From Rhodothermia bacterium (lineage in GTDB: Bacteria; Bacteroidota; Rhodothermia; Rhodothermales; UBA2364), in NCBI GenBank assembly GCA_017303715.1, contig JAFLBZ010000009.1:62001-126000 (forward strand): DNA of 64,000 bases, given 5' to 3'. This document shows positions 43,401 to 45,136 of this stretch, in pieces; within the stretch, counting starts at the first letter, position 1, and every line of letters begins with the position of its first letter. The position numbers and the translations under genes were made by a program. The notes under the pieces were generated by a model. The model was not told where the DNA came from. It saw only the letters and a list, made by a program, of their open reading frames with translations, and did not search any database.

Positions 43401-45035
43401 ACAAACTCGGCCGCTGCTGCTGGACGTATTGGCACGTTGATTCCGGACATTGGGCCTGAAAGTAGCCAAGCGATTGACAATACCCCGACCGATCTGCCAC
43501 GGATTACCAATGCCGTAGAGGTCGTCGGTGTGGACTACTTCAAACAAGAAGACAATCGCTTCAAACGCCTTGGTGCCATTCTCGCTATGACAACACTTGG
43601 ATCAGAACTTTACGAACATACCAAAGCCGTCTGTGATCGCTTCGGTGGTGGTGAACTGCGTAGTGTTGAAAATATTGAGGTCAATGGCCAACCATTTGTG
43701 ATGATTCATACCTACACACCGGATGGCAAATTGGACTATGGGGTTAGCTTTGTTGCCTATAAAAAGGCTGGCGCTTGGACTATTGATAGCCGCCATGTAT
43801 TGACCGACTATAAAGTGCCAGCAGGTGCTGAAGAGGTATTCAACTTCCAAGTTTGGGGATCCGTACCGAACTATGCCGAATTCCTCTTGAAAGACTTGCT
43901 CACGCGCATGGCCGTTCAAGGTCCGATCACCTATTTGAATACTACACAAAGCAAACCTGAATTGCCAGATGTCTTTATTAAATCTGGTCGCTACGAAAGT
44001 GGTAAGTTAATCCTAAACGTGGTGAACAATGTAGGTGCAACCGAGTTAGTGCTCACTGGAAAGATCAGAACCAGCGAAACCGTACCCGCCGCAAATGCAC
44101 AGACCGCCAGTATCCGGATTCCATTGCCAGCAGGCACTGAAGTAACCGTGGAAGCCAATGTGGACATCAACGGCGACTATGTGAACGACCCGATCTATGA
44201 CGCACCGTTTGTGGTCTCAAACAACAAAACGGCAACCAAAGACCAACTCTATTTTGCCGATGGTACATGGGCATACAATAGCAATTTGGGCAATGCCAAC
44301 GTAACCTTGTTCAATACCACAGCGCAAACTTCGTATGTGCCAACGAGTGGGTACTACTACCTCAATCGCGCTGCCGAAATCACCGGTACGGTCTCCGACT
44401 GGGTGAGCATGTACCGCACATTGCGTCCGGGTGGAGCATCGGTGGACGTAAGTTCCTATGACTTCATCACCTTCAATGCTTCCGGTTCTGGCTCGGTGGA
44501 TGTACAACTTCAAAAAGCAGGCATCAATACATGGGATCACTTCAACAAGACGATCTCTTTGACGCCTACTTCCCGGAAGTACACCATCAACTTCTCGGAA
44601 TTTGCGAGAGCAAATGGGGTACGGGGTCAATTCAAAGCCAATGCAACGGATGTCAATCTATTGGCCTTCTATATGCGTGGTCGGACTGCAAATGCGCCGT
44701 TCTCCATGAAGATCACCGATGTGCGTTTCGGTAAAATTGGTGTACCAAACGAAGCGTCCGATGAACTACCAACGACCATTGCTTTGAATGGTAACTATCC
44801 AAACCCATTCAATCCGTCAACAAGTATTGGGTTTGACTTGCCACAGGCGACAAAAGTACGTCTCGATGTGTATGACTTGCTCGGTAAGCGTGTTGCAACA
44901 GTGGTGGATGGCTTTATGAGTGCCGGACGCCACGAGGCTACCTTCGATGCCGCTAACTTACCAAGTGGAACATACTTGTACCGACTGACCGTTGGCAACA
45001 CTATCCTGACGAAGAAAATGACGCTGCTCAAATAA
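13425..45035 (+). CDS. giant DUF11-repeat surface protein with T9SS sorting domain
   Basis: A single uninterrupted frame encodes 10,536 residues, roughly a megadalton. Residues 1-40 are a polar extension. A signal peptide follows from Met41 (LGAGIFGFAAFTMLLVV ... GLMAQ, cleavage near 72); Met41 at 13545 is an alternative start. Residues about 131-205 are an SdrD-B-like domain (VYRDFNSNGVKD). Residues 205-655 are a propeller-like region with repeated Y-x-x-Y/F-V-S strands. A second SdrD-B (NRVWLDTDSDGIQDADEGG) lies near 660, an unrecognised region at 800-1035, and a third SdrD-B (DYVWEDRNRNGQQDTGEPG) near 1036. From residue 1149 about 68 DUF11-type Ig-like repeats of about 125-135 residues run to about 9,925. 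A C-terminal region of about 525 residues includes a carbohydrate-binding-like sandwich near YDFITFNASGSGSVDVQLQK. The last 80 residues are a T9SS type A sorting domain. It is probably an extended rod exported across the outer membrane and anchored at or released from the surface, with adhesion the likely role. It is a single gene with its own terminator. Confidence 0.93.
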   Translation: MKFFIPSRNKVIYSTGRRITPSFSGVSNQDHPSTVYRPKHMFQRCVSRLGAGIFGFAAFTMLLVVPQGLMAQDISLQDSGDPTLKASPAKPALFEELVVPEPEVSQVGLERVIPEKNAEETDARTFFTSVTGFVYRDFNSNGVKDTYDIGVPGVLVSAYGSNGTLITSTTTNASGSYSLSIATGVQARVEFTQIPTGAFPTNAGTSNGTTIQFVTSPASNVNLGINYPADYCEDNPKMAAPSHRNGDPLAGGNVGPLGVLFSFNYNDTNGTPLPTQIATAAQVGATYGVAYQRETKKLFVSAFTKRHAGFGPLGTGGIYQLDMSIGTPTVSNYLNLATLGINTGANPHTGLPADKFAANADLGAFDAVGKTSLGDMDISDDGKYLFVMNLFDKKLYRIFTDNPARPGSSITAGDVTSYTVPNPGCTGGTSRPFATKFYRDKVYVGVTCDASNSQSAADLKMYVYSLDPASGAFTQVLAHTSNPLRNQRPWKPWISAFPNINNTWITFEQPLLSDIEFDTNDAMVLGVMDRWGHQSGRANLNPVTNTLFSGNTGGDVIRANKTGNTWTMTPDEFYTGDDGPVYQHQESAMGSLALRLGSGEVATSLVDPAQGIWAGGVQYISNTSGARNRGYDVYVSVDVTTFGKAAGLGDIELLCAPAPLEIGNRVWLDTDSDGIQDADEGGISGVTVRLFKNGTQVSSTNTNTKGEYYFNSANVTGGLLPNMAYEIRLDKTQTAVSSYSLSNANAGTNDAIDSDATMSGNNAIISLTTGGYGVTNHTYDFGFNAGPPPPDGWSFICTDDKNVGLYGKGVNGATLPQTISIPNSAAVFQIVAEVVYKGSNPGAVTTFKDASGTSYSASRITPPGTSSDVWVYRVVLPGTSSVRYENTTAQSSLQSFVAYPFYMGTGEGKSSTGKFTTLSGYNDIQTLTLNIPTDSGSRDLKVTVPISELTNDGRALKVTATAGGVSNSVIIRGPDTTLGNCCLAMPMVTLTNVPATATSVTITIDTRNGQVVSGVNGQSYVIAGALEAEVNCAKAKLGDYVWEDRNRNGQQDTGEPGIPNAQVKLLDTSNNTLATTTTDGNGMYMFGNLQAGTYKVMFTTPSGYTPTLKDQGSDTTDSDNDPTTGMTGTYTLAAGQENKTVDAGFYKVADLEVVKVVDNANPVTGGTVNFTISVTNKGPAQATGVEVKDLLPTNLVYQSATPSQGSYASTTGLWTVGTLNVNQTATLQIRATANGPAKNCAEVSKSNEYDPDSSPNNYNNGAGPNEDDDDCKDVGPVNKIDLELTKSVSATSVTIGQNVTWTVTLVNKGPNAATGVTVRENVPTGTTFVSATPSRGTYNQTSGIWTVGNLAVNETLTLAMVTTVQQTGTITNYAEVNAANEMDVDSTPGNGSTNEDDDDTKSLNGTGKIDLELTKTVNNTTPNFNDNVTFTVAVRNVGQIAATGVEVSDVLPAGLQFVSATASQGAYANTTGVWTIGGMAVNASVNLQIVAKVVTTNQVTNYAQVSKANEMDIDSTPGNNSTNEDDDDQVTLGPKSVIDIELTKLVNKTTASVGDAVEFTISVINKGPNTATNVSVEDLLPNGMSFSSATPSQGSYNNATGLWTVGTLNANATATLLIRTIANATAKNCAQVKAADQTDADSTPNNFNSTTETPNEDDDDCKSVTVAPKIDLELTKTVNNAAPVAGNNVNFTITVTNKGPSAATGVNVKDLLPAGLTFVAATPSVGNYNSATGVWTIGNVAVNATPTLSITATATGAPSMATNCAEISAANEADSDSAPNNASSTHEDDDACAKVTTSPQRIDLELTKTVSNANPTIGGAVSFTLTVVNKGPQNATGVTIDDVLPGGFQYASNSGGYNPTTGLWTVGNLAVNQTATLTITGTATGTPNTVRNCAEVGTADQLDVDSTPRNNVQTEDDYACAQYTVQPRIDLEVNKVAGTNSVPVGGQATFTVTVVNKGPSEATGVILKDLLPATATYVSATASQGSYVNTTGLWTVGTLGVNGAATLLLTAKINSTTNNCAEVNAANQTDIDSTPNNNSTTEDDDACATISTTPVIDLELTKTASTTTPVIGQNVTFTITVVNKGPSNATGVTVSDILPTGLQFVSANPAAAYNAATGAWTIGNVAVNQTVTLQIVARPTTTEQVRNYAQVATANETDIDSTPGNNSNTEDDDDAVVLSTRPQIDLELTKTVNTASPQLGGTVTFTISVVNKGPAAATNVTVSDQLPAGLTFVSASSVNGSYNNTTGIWNIGNIAVNQVVSLQITATVNTTNPITNYAQVNFATETDVDSTPGNNSTTEDDDDQVTIQGSAKIDLELTKTVNTTTPNINDNVTFTVTVVNKGPNNGTGIEVRDVLPAGLQFVSSSANQGSYVASTGIWNIGNLAVNQTVQLQIVAKVTTVNTVTNYAQVNRANEQDIDSTPGNNSTTEDDDDQVTLAGKPVIDLELTKTVNTTTPSINGDVTYTITVVNKGPSNATGVTVSDLLALGQTFKSAAATQGSYTNATGSWNIGNLAVGQSVRLDIVTTVTTTDPIRNYAQVATANETDIDSTPGNNSNTEDDDDAVVIQAAKKIDLELTKSVNNTTPIVGQNVIFTLSLINKGPSAATGVTVKDALPTGLAFVSASPSVGSFDNGSGIWTVGNLAIGQAVTMQITATVTTRDLVTNYTQVSAANEPDIDSTPNNNSTTEDDDDQVSLQGTPRIDLELTKTVDNNKPAINSNVTFTIKVENKGPNNGTGIEVKDLLPAGLQYVSSTTTQGGYNQTTGIWTIGNMAVNQVVELQLVAKMTTSNTVVNYAQINKANETDIDSTPGNNSTTEDDDDQVTLTGEARIDLSLTKTVNNATPVAGTSVTFTVTVRNDGPSPATGINVKDLLPNGLTYQNFSTSTGSYNNTTGIWAVGNLAVSATASLQITALATGTPATVDNCAEVSAAGQTDVDSTPGNAANVKEDDDACAKVTTSPQRIDLELTKVVNNATPVVGENVTFTVTVLNKGPQNATGVQVSDFLPQGLEYVSASSSVGGYSAATGSWVIGNLAVNQSVALQIVAKALATSTNCAEVSRATEMDVDSQPGNNSTTEDDDDCRPLTVQPRIDLELTKVVDNNVPKVGENVTFTIRVVNRGPSNATGVAVKDLLPSGLTYVSNTPSVGTYNAGTGVWTIGNMPLNAAENLLITAKVTSAGQIINYAQVSAANETDIDSTPNNNSTTEDDDDQVIISGQPIVDLELQKTANKQEVLLGENVVFTIRVANTSAYNATNVRVVDILPSGFTLVSASDPAFDTATKQWMVGTLAAGASKTLSLTVTANQAITMTNCAEISNQGEADFDSAPANGVTTEDDYGCAQVNVKPRTASLDITKAVDKVVANVGETVTYTITVRNNGDQSLTEITVNDPQALQLASPQYTLSGDATGSGAWTGTLKITPTGGFAPNEVVTVRISGTVPASLLGSTFRNTATVSAPNVDPKTSNEVETRVPVANLTINKQVDKTAASPGDPLAYTLTITNLGDAPATSILVNDGAAVTNLSNPTYTVTGGTPVSGNWTGALTITPSGVGLAKNQSIIVRISGTVPTSVTPGTVLVNSASVASPQDPNGTTPSNPVQTVIGGADLVVAKDVDKTAAQAGDQLLYRVTITNKGTATANNVVLQDAVPLSSPKYAIGADFVYTTGGTAWPSSNSITLPGSIAPNATVTVFIRGIIPTNTPSGSVVQNIAQASSPNDPDGPAVSPPVQTVINAADLAVTKTVNKTAAQPGDYIAYTITITNNGNGDAKTILVSDAGALALQNPTYTALNASPTGPGTWTGQLTFTPTNPLKKGENITVYITGTVPANTAPGTIIPNTAQVSSPEDPTSPVTSTPVQTVIGAADLVVSKEVSQTAAQPGDQIMYKVVVKNQGTATATTVTVTDAVPLTSPKYALGADFNYATAGTAWPGTITLPTALAPNASATIYIRGLVPAVAPGSVLQNIAQASSPNDPNGSEKSNPVQTVINAADLVVDKTVSKTAANAGDALTYTITIRNNGNATANTITLNDAGALALQNPTFTVTGGVPASGTFTGTINLIPTGGLVPNETMTIVLTGTIPATTAPGTVIPNVAQVSSPEDPTSPVQSPEVKTVIGAADLTVNKTVDKANAQVGDQLTYTLTITNNGTANAKTVLVDDPQVIASLQNVTYTVTGGTPSSGTWTGSLNITPTGDLVPGESMTVVIKGTIPATTAPGTVIPNTAQVSSPQDPTSPNQSPTVQTVVGGANLSVNKTVNKTAAQAGDQLVYTITVTNNGTSAATSVRLDDAGALALSNPTYTLSGGTPANGAWPSTGSLVITPTDGLAAGESMTITISGIIPATTAPGTSLKNTAQVSSPQDPAGPKTSPTVETVIGIADLVIDKKVDKAAAQAGDVLTYTLTVTNNGVAAANTVKVDDAQVVASLQNVSYTVTGGTPASGTWNGSLTITPTGGLVPNESMTIVISGTIPANTTAGTVIPNAAQVSSPQDPTGPTTSPTVQTVVGGADLTIVKAVNKAIAQAGDQLIYTITVTNNGTATANSVKVDDPQAASVLQNPTFTLTGGTPASGAWTGSLNITPAGGLTAGESMTLVIIGNLPTNVPAGTSIPNSAQVSSPQDPKGTKTSPTVTTVIGAADLAVFKEVSKTAAQAGEELLYKITVTNKGTATATDISLSDALPLASAKYNVGADFTYATGGTTWPTNNTISLSNLAPNAAVTVFVRGLIPANTPAGSVIPNTAQASSSTDPSNPNPSNTVNTVIGAADLVVQKSVDKSAAQVGDQLRYVISVTNTGTATATNVQLTDNLSLASARYNVGGDFAYPSGGTVWPATNVLNLGNLAAGASAIIYVRGIIPSVPAGSVVENIAQASSPNDPTGPAQSPVVKTVINAADLTVTKAVDKSAAQAGDRLTYTLTITNNGNAPANTVRLEDSVLLTNPTFTVTGATPVSGNYTGIINLIPTGGLVQNESMTVTITGLIPTNTPIGTVINNVAQVSSPEDPTAPVKSPNVQTVIGAADLVVAKTVSKTAAATGDMILYVVTVSNQGTATANNVVVNDDVPLTNPKYNIGADFAYATAGTAWPGTASITLPSPIAPGGSTTLYIRGRIPNVVTGSILENIAQASSPNDPTSPAQSPKVQTVVNAADLAVNKTVNKVAANVGDELVYTITITNNGNATANTVTLNDPVSISNPTFTASAATPSSGAWAGSAVFTPTGGLAPGASMTVTIRGTISANTPIGTVINNTAQVTSPQDPTSPVNSPTVQTVIGGGSLRVTKSVDKTAAQAGDQLTYTINVTNNGTGVVNTLTIDDTNALALTNPTYTLGGGTPAAGAWVGSLVVTPTGGLITNETLTLTITGTIPAGTAAGTILQNIAQVSSPQDPAGPKQSPAVQTVIGAAQLNIVKDVDKTAVQVGDEVLYRVTVSNKGTATATNVTLADAVPLANPKYNLNTDFNYTTAGTLWPINNQLTLPSLAPNASATVYIRGLVPSNLPSGSVMENVATVSSPQDPNGQQTSAPVRSVVNAADLTINKTVDKAAAAAGQTLTYTLTVKNNGNATANTVMVDDAAALALQNPTYTVLGGTPTSGSWAGSLVITPTAGLVSGESMTITITGTIPSNTSAGTVFNNVAQASSPQDPTSPVQSPNVQTVIGGASLAIVKDVNKSSAQAGDELLYRITVTNQGNVTATNVVVNDALLLNNARYNIGSDFVYPAAGTAWPAGNSINIPNIAANGSATIFVRGLIPSLPSGSVLNNVATVTSPNDPAGPKQSNTVQTILGGADIALSKLVDKSTAKVGDQLTYTLTVRNNGTSRANTINVTDNIGLTNTSYRINNGAVVSPWPGTLSMTSATVGAMPLEANQEIRITITGTVPTGLENTVLNNVAVASSPEDPTSPVTSNTVSTAIVSENPSLAVTKRVTNIVSLSGSNSVTFQIQVVNTGNTDLSNLNVTDDLANTFINTARPIAGDYSSISGGTVQFTAGTGFFNAAYTGKTSGSINLLAPGATLPKGATATISFTVNGVVPASSADYTNTTNVDGTAPTGQKVVGAASTTFGFGVPLVNVYKTLAGAPVQKADGSMDLKYRITVTNPGTVRVTNVRITDRLTPDVFPSTFTVTVPVKPAIVGSAGSFNLTPNVLYDGSVNTDVVLQNPSNFLDPNASVTFEFTTNVQTNGSANVGPFTNKACVEASGGSLGASACGSADPITLVKFASDIAVEKTVDKAVANIGDKVTFTIVAKNLGPNNATGVVLTDLLPIGLSLSGSSASSGTYNSGNGQWTIGDLVVGESKVLTIVATVGTSGNFVNTATRTASSPTDPNASNDISRATVCAGTGCSGQFADVGVTKNVSELTPTVGDKVIFAVDVYNRGPFDATNVVVSDQLPAGLTFVSATKGTYNAGIRTWTFTQPFLGAGETKRFFIEAQVDATGTLTNVVNITSLDQTDPVTSNNTDFAVVNPQGPIADIEVLKSADKAAVNLGENVTFTILVTNNGPTAATNVAISDKLPGSMTFVSASPSAGTYNAATGVWTIGNLAVNQTVNLKIVGNATQNGTTTNVATRLSSSPTDPVNANDQSEATVCAGPSCSAQVADVAIDKEVVSGTITPEVGASVLYNIVVKNNGPFDATNVVLNDVIPAGLTYKAATGGSYNSSNRTWSVTLPLLKNGETKTYRIEAKVEQSGEIVNSVRVVSLDQTDPVRSNNEDSATINPNTPQADIKVEKYVNKTVANVGENVTFTVAVTNNGPQAATGVKVSDTLPVGLTLVQSSATQGTYAGGTWDVGALAIGESRVLTIVANVSANGNFTNTATRSASSPADPNPSNDSSSAKVCAGTGCAVNFADVGVRKSVNNPIPNVGEDVTFTIEVYNNGPSDATNVKVNDVIPSGLTYRTATGGSFDNTTSPKWTVTVPLLRVGERVFYNIVMTANSTATISNTAVIESLTQTDPVGGNNSFTVTLNPVEAADVRLTKSANKVVTQVGEQVTFTISVTNDGPNTATNVRVQDLVPAGLTVTGVSTTKGTWIAPEWNVGSLTRNESATLQMVVTVTANGRYENVAQVSAMNQRDPDSTPGNSNPDEDDQASATICAGSGCGTTQFTDLAITKVVDKVANAVGDVVTYTVTVRNNGPAVATGVVVTDQLPANYNVTLATPNRGTVIGTGLTRTWNIGNMAVGEAVVMQIVGIPTNDGIFPNIVTVRGDQSDLLEYNNEARATFCAGTACGTVQNTDLQVFKVVDKLSPQVGENVRFTITASNDGPANATGVRVTDILPAGLQFVSASNISYNPTNNDNIWDVGNLQAGQKVQMEIVAKVLDLTGTITNTATITGNQTDPVPSNNEASAVITSLAVVDLLLDKSVDRESPAVGDNVTFNVVVSNASTRQATGVKVTDLLPSGVSYVSQSLTAGTYDKNTGLWTVGTLNPGQSQTLSLTVKVESAQSVINFALVSGLDQVDPTPASDFARITPIQAVDVAIAKTVDVASPKVGDTVRFTVTATNISAVTATNVRVSDALPAGLTLTNVATTKGTFDPVTGIWNVGTLQPGTTNQGQMVITAIVNTAERIANIATLVGLDQTDTNSANNQAIAVIAPGVSADLQIQKAVSKEKPGLNETVTFTLTVRNLGPGTATNLLVSDVLPSSTDLQYISSSPAGVYNSATNTVTWTVPTLAANAPPLTYTITAKTLLGGSKTNVATVRGDQTDPNPNNNSDNVTICVDCPADQVDIAVTKSADKLEPKFGEVVRFTITARNTSNTAATGVVVEDILPAGLNLLPVANPDVTAVGTLVKWNVGSLTANQTKSLTLDVQVNTYSVSTNIATMTKVNQQDTNPDNNTAYVTVVPKVDPSNGVDLFMQKFVVGANRVNKGENVTFKLVVTNVGSVEAKSVMVEDVLPATGVQFVSANPASSFNTTSGIWNAGTLKAGDSQTLEITVKANEAGCYSNVAKVFGSTPSDSNLSNNGAVAQFCAGAPIPVADLELTKTVNNPTPKVGDTIEFEITLSNRGPAPATGIEVSDVLPANISFVSATPETGAYNTATHVWSLGQLLNGQAKKLKITATVTNATPDINFVAVTKLSEQDPTPAKAQVTVTPLSGTRAADVQISKVDQNDPVKPGDDLVYTITVVNAGPDTADNVEVSDVLPNGITFQSVEVYPTTGWTVNTSQANTGSRRISATTASMPAGSVATFVVRTKVNASVAVGTELENVASVVTTTPDPKADNNSDKTTTTVSDKPIEQAADLQVQKVDQTDPVKPGNVLTYTLQVTNAGPITAQNVLLTDVLPSNTTFASVQVNPPTGWAISAPPVGGTGSVVLSNPNLQMGFATVTISVNVASNLADGTLLYNTATISGSLPDPNKDNNSSTATTLVRQEAPVFAADLRVTKFDLVDPIKAGETLTYTITVTNAGPASATEVVLVDALPAFMTFQSLSGVPSNWNVATPTIGQGGNIRLTTASFPVGSFTFTVGAKVDQSVPDNALLTNVAAVSASSFDPNPDNNTDTETTLIKNGQVSDLSILKVASATKVAPGQTLNYTITVTNIGPNPAENVRVTDLLPASLKFVSVVNVPAGWNVLTQPAAGASGQVVLTAASVAVGSYTFTINTMVDNAATSPSSINNVATVISTTVDSNPSNNSSVVETMIGEPQNRADLSVTKLGPATAQPGNNITYSILIANNSATITAQNVEVSDVLPANVSFVSISGVPGSWTASTPPAGTSGTILLSTPNFAPGSFQVQVTVKTASNAVAGTAIVNTVVATSTTPDQNTVNNTSTVTTTIEQRPGVANLSIQKNDDRDPVRAGESITYSITVNNAGPDPAQNVKVTDTLPSGVVFRSVSGVPAGCTTNTPQVGTNGSLLLACPTVQTGNFVFQVVVDVNANIPEGTLLVNNAIVTSETNDPDASNNIATQTTQVGGSGADLSIIKSDFPDPVTPGNQLRYTLTVRNAGPSTASNVTITDVLPGNLRFSSVANAPAGWALSVPTVGTNGTVRLTAANFPVGSFSFDIIGEVDANTPIGDVIVNTAFINSVTPDTNPLNNASTVTTNTPVSPSGQADLQIAKSDSPDPVDANGTITYTITVTNLGPDTARSVVINDPLPNTLNFQSISGLPAGWSVVAQPIVGGKGNLQLSTPSFAPGYFSFTVRATVDGNAVPGTAVLNGIGIGAVTGDPNPFNNNSSAQTYIKIPPQGTTDLVIDKSDVNDPVAPGGTITYIVNVTNNGPDAAQNVTISDAIPANTTFVGLNNVAPGWTITNLPPVGGTGTLTLANSFIPAGGTSNFSVLVRVNAGLVDGTIITNTAVVNSSTTSETNLNNNSDSETTTVKTVTGPDLSVTKTTNVANVEPGGLITYTLTITNSGPSAANNVTVTDALPGELTFVSVSNAPQGWSIVPPATGTNGTITMTTPNFAQGTVTINITGRVSASVADGTIIANTASVTTTGGNPDPNPNNNTSTTTTTVQGPRFSDLSVVKTALSGTVLPGATLTYNLTVTNAGPATAQNVAVTDVLPSNTTLESFTNLPANWTADSATPGSVTFRTASMPVGTVTMTLIVKVLPTTPANTALINNVTVSSTTPDPNPGNNGTTTVTIVTGVPTSSTANLTVIKTASPNPVEANGIQTYLITVINQGPDTAVNPVVADNLPANAVFQGISNVPSGWTTTTPTVGTTGQIKLTAPSFPVGSFTFIVTTRIASNAINGQAVINGAAVASTSNDPNPTDNTSVTVTVVNTALQPANLSITKVANAAQVAPGGTVDYTLSITNAGPSVAQNVIVQDVIPANTTFVALTGAIGGWNVQTPLVGTRGVVTLRAANIPVGTSLFVLRVKVNEGLTAGTQIANVASVISDNPDTNPNDNVTPPVVVVVSGPQGIDLSVRKVANKYQPQNGDLVTFTITATNNTIGSTATNVVVTDVLQTGLSYFSSTATQGSYNPATGRWTIGTLAGGQNVTLQLQATINSSAPAIVVNTASITGSEVDTNPTNNVSTVYLNPVGCSSGHDGGIESEGSMAIALASRLYERRFQAAALVEKGELPSFNIFTHSETILNKSEANPEGFKLNWTNSAAAAGRIGTLIPDIGPESSQAIDNTPTDLPRITNAVEVVGVDYFKQEDNRFKRLGAILAMTTLGSELYEHTKAVCDRFGGGELRSVENIEVNGQPFVMIHTYTPDGKLDYGVSFVAYKKAGAWTIDSRHVLTDYKVPAGAEEVFNFQVWGSVPNYAEFLLKDLLTRMAVQGPITYLNTTQSKPELPDVFIKSGRYESGKLILNVVNNVGATELVLTGKIRTSETVPAANAQTASIRIPLPAGTEVTVEANVDINGDYVNDPIYDAPFVVSNNKTATKDQLYFADGTWAYNSNLGNANVTLFNTTAQTSYVPTSGYYYLNRAAEITGTVSDWVSMYRTLRPGGASVDVSSYDFITFNASGSGSVDVQLQKAGINTWDHFNKTISLTPTSRKYTINFSEFARANGVRGQFKANATDVNLLAFYMRGRTANAPFSMKITDVRFGKIGVPNEASDELPTTIALNGNYPNPFNPSTSIGFDLPQATKVRLDVYDLLGKRVATVVDGFMSAGRHEATFDAANLPSGTYLYRLTVGNTILTKKMTLLK
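16869..23456 (+). repeat. DUF11 repeat block I (17 repeats, acidic-loop class)
   Basis: Seventeen tandem domains of about 129 residues begin (V/I)DLELTKTV and carry NKGPxxATGVxVxDLLPxGL and TGxWTxGNLAVN. Each ends with a loop of the form DIDSTPGNNSTTEDDDD or a close variant. The acidic loop looks suited to calcium binding (inference). Within this block the motif ends either N-C-A-E-V with a later C, or N-Y-A-Q-V with no later C, never mixed. The DNA is diverged at synonymous sites between copies. Confidence 0.88.
23457..31076 (+). repeat. DUF11 repeat block II (20 repeats, acid-poor class)
   Basis: Twenty tandem domains of about 127 residues begin ADLxVxKxVDKTAAQAGD and carry LTYTLTxTNNGTAxANTV. 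They end SSPxDPTxPxxSPxVQTVIGAADL. Two sub-types interleave: one has YNIGADFxYxTxGTAWP, the other has NPTYTVTGGTPASGxWTGSL. The linker is mostly VINAADL after the first sub-type and VIGAADL or IGGA after the second. The acidic loop and the cysteines of block I are absent. Confidence 0.85.
31077..31976 (+). repeat. two divergent DUF11-like repeats linking blocks II and III
   Basis: Two atypical, longer Ig-like domains separate the second and third blocks. The first begins SLAVTKRVTNIVSLSGSNSV, the second VNVYKTLAGAPVQKADGSMD. Both keep the V-T-N-x-G core but lack the block-specific motifs. They look like a hinge or an ancestral remnant between amplified blocks (inference). Confidence 0.65.
31977..37577 (+). 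repeat. DUF11 repeat block III (15 repeats, partly two-domain super-repeats)
   Basis: Fifteen domains of about 124 residues begin ADIxVxKxVxK or ADVxVxK and use NNGPxxATNVxVxDxLPAGLT. In the first part they alternate. An ASSPTDPNASND-ending domain carries a CAGTGC-type linker, and a SLDQTDPVxSNN-ending domain lacks it. This suggests amplification of a two-domain unit of about 250 residues. Later repeats are single units. Confidence 0.82.
37578..42836 (+). repeat. DUF11 repeat block IV (13 repeats, GW class)
   Basis: Thirteen domains of about 135 residues begin ADLxVxKxDxxDPVxPG and use NAGPxxAQNVxVTDVLPxNxTF. They share a block-specific VPAGWxxxTPxVGTxGxxxLxxxxFPVGSFxFxVxxxV segment and end PDPNPxNNxSTxTTxV. 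One further repeat (42837 to about 43200, starting IDLSVRKVANKYQPQ) returns to a block I/III-like form with TQGSYNPATGRWTIG before the C-terminal region. Confidence 0.83.
44775..45035 (+). other. T9SS type A C-terminal sorting domain of the giant protein
   Basis: The last ~85 codons encode NGNYPNPFNPSTSIGFDLPQ, then RLDVYDLLGKRVATVVDGF, GRHEATFDAANLPSGTYLYRL, and a final strand ending KKMTLLK. This is the Por/T9SS cargo domain, recognised by the type IX translocon and removed or attached at the outer membrane. Closely related domains end the products at 48492 and 51452. Confidence 0.9.
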
Positions 45036-45057
45036 GAAGCTGCGAATCCGAAAAGCT

Positions 45058-45091
45058 AACGGGCACTTCCAAAATGAGGTGCCCGTTTTGT
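45058..45091 (+). terminator. intrinsic terminator of the giant gene
   Basis: AACGGGCAC (45058-45066) pairs perfectly with GTGCCCGTT (45079-45087) around a 12-base loop and runs into TTTTG. It lies 22 bases after the stop codon of the giant gene and before the dehydrogenase gene, so the giant gene is probably a single-gene unit. Confidence 0.85.
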
Positions 45092-45136
45092 ATTATCATG
45101 AGGATGATCTACCTTTCTCATTGTCAATAAAATACC

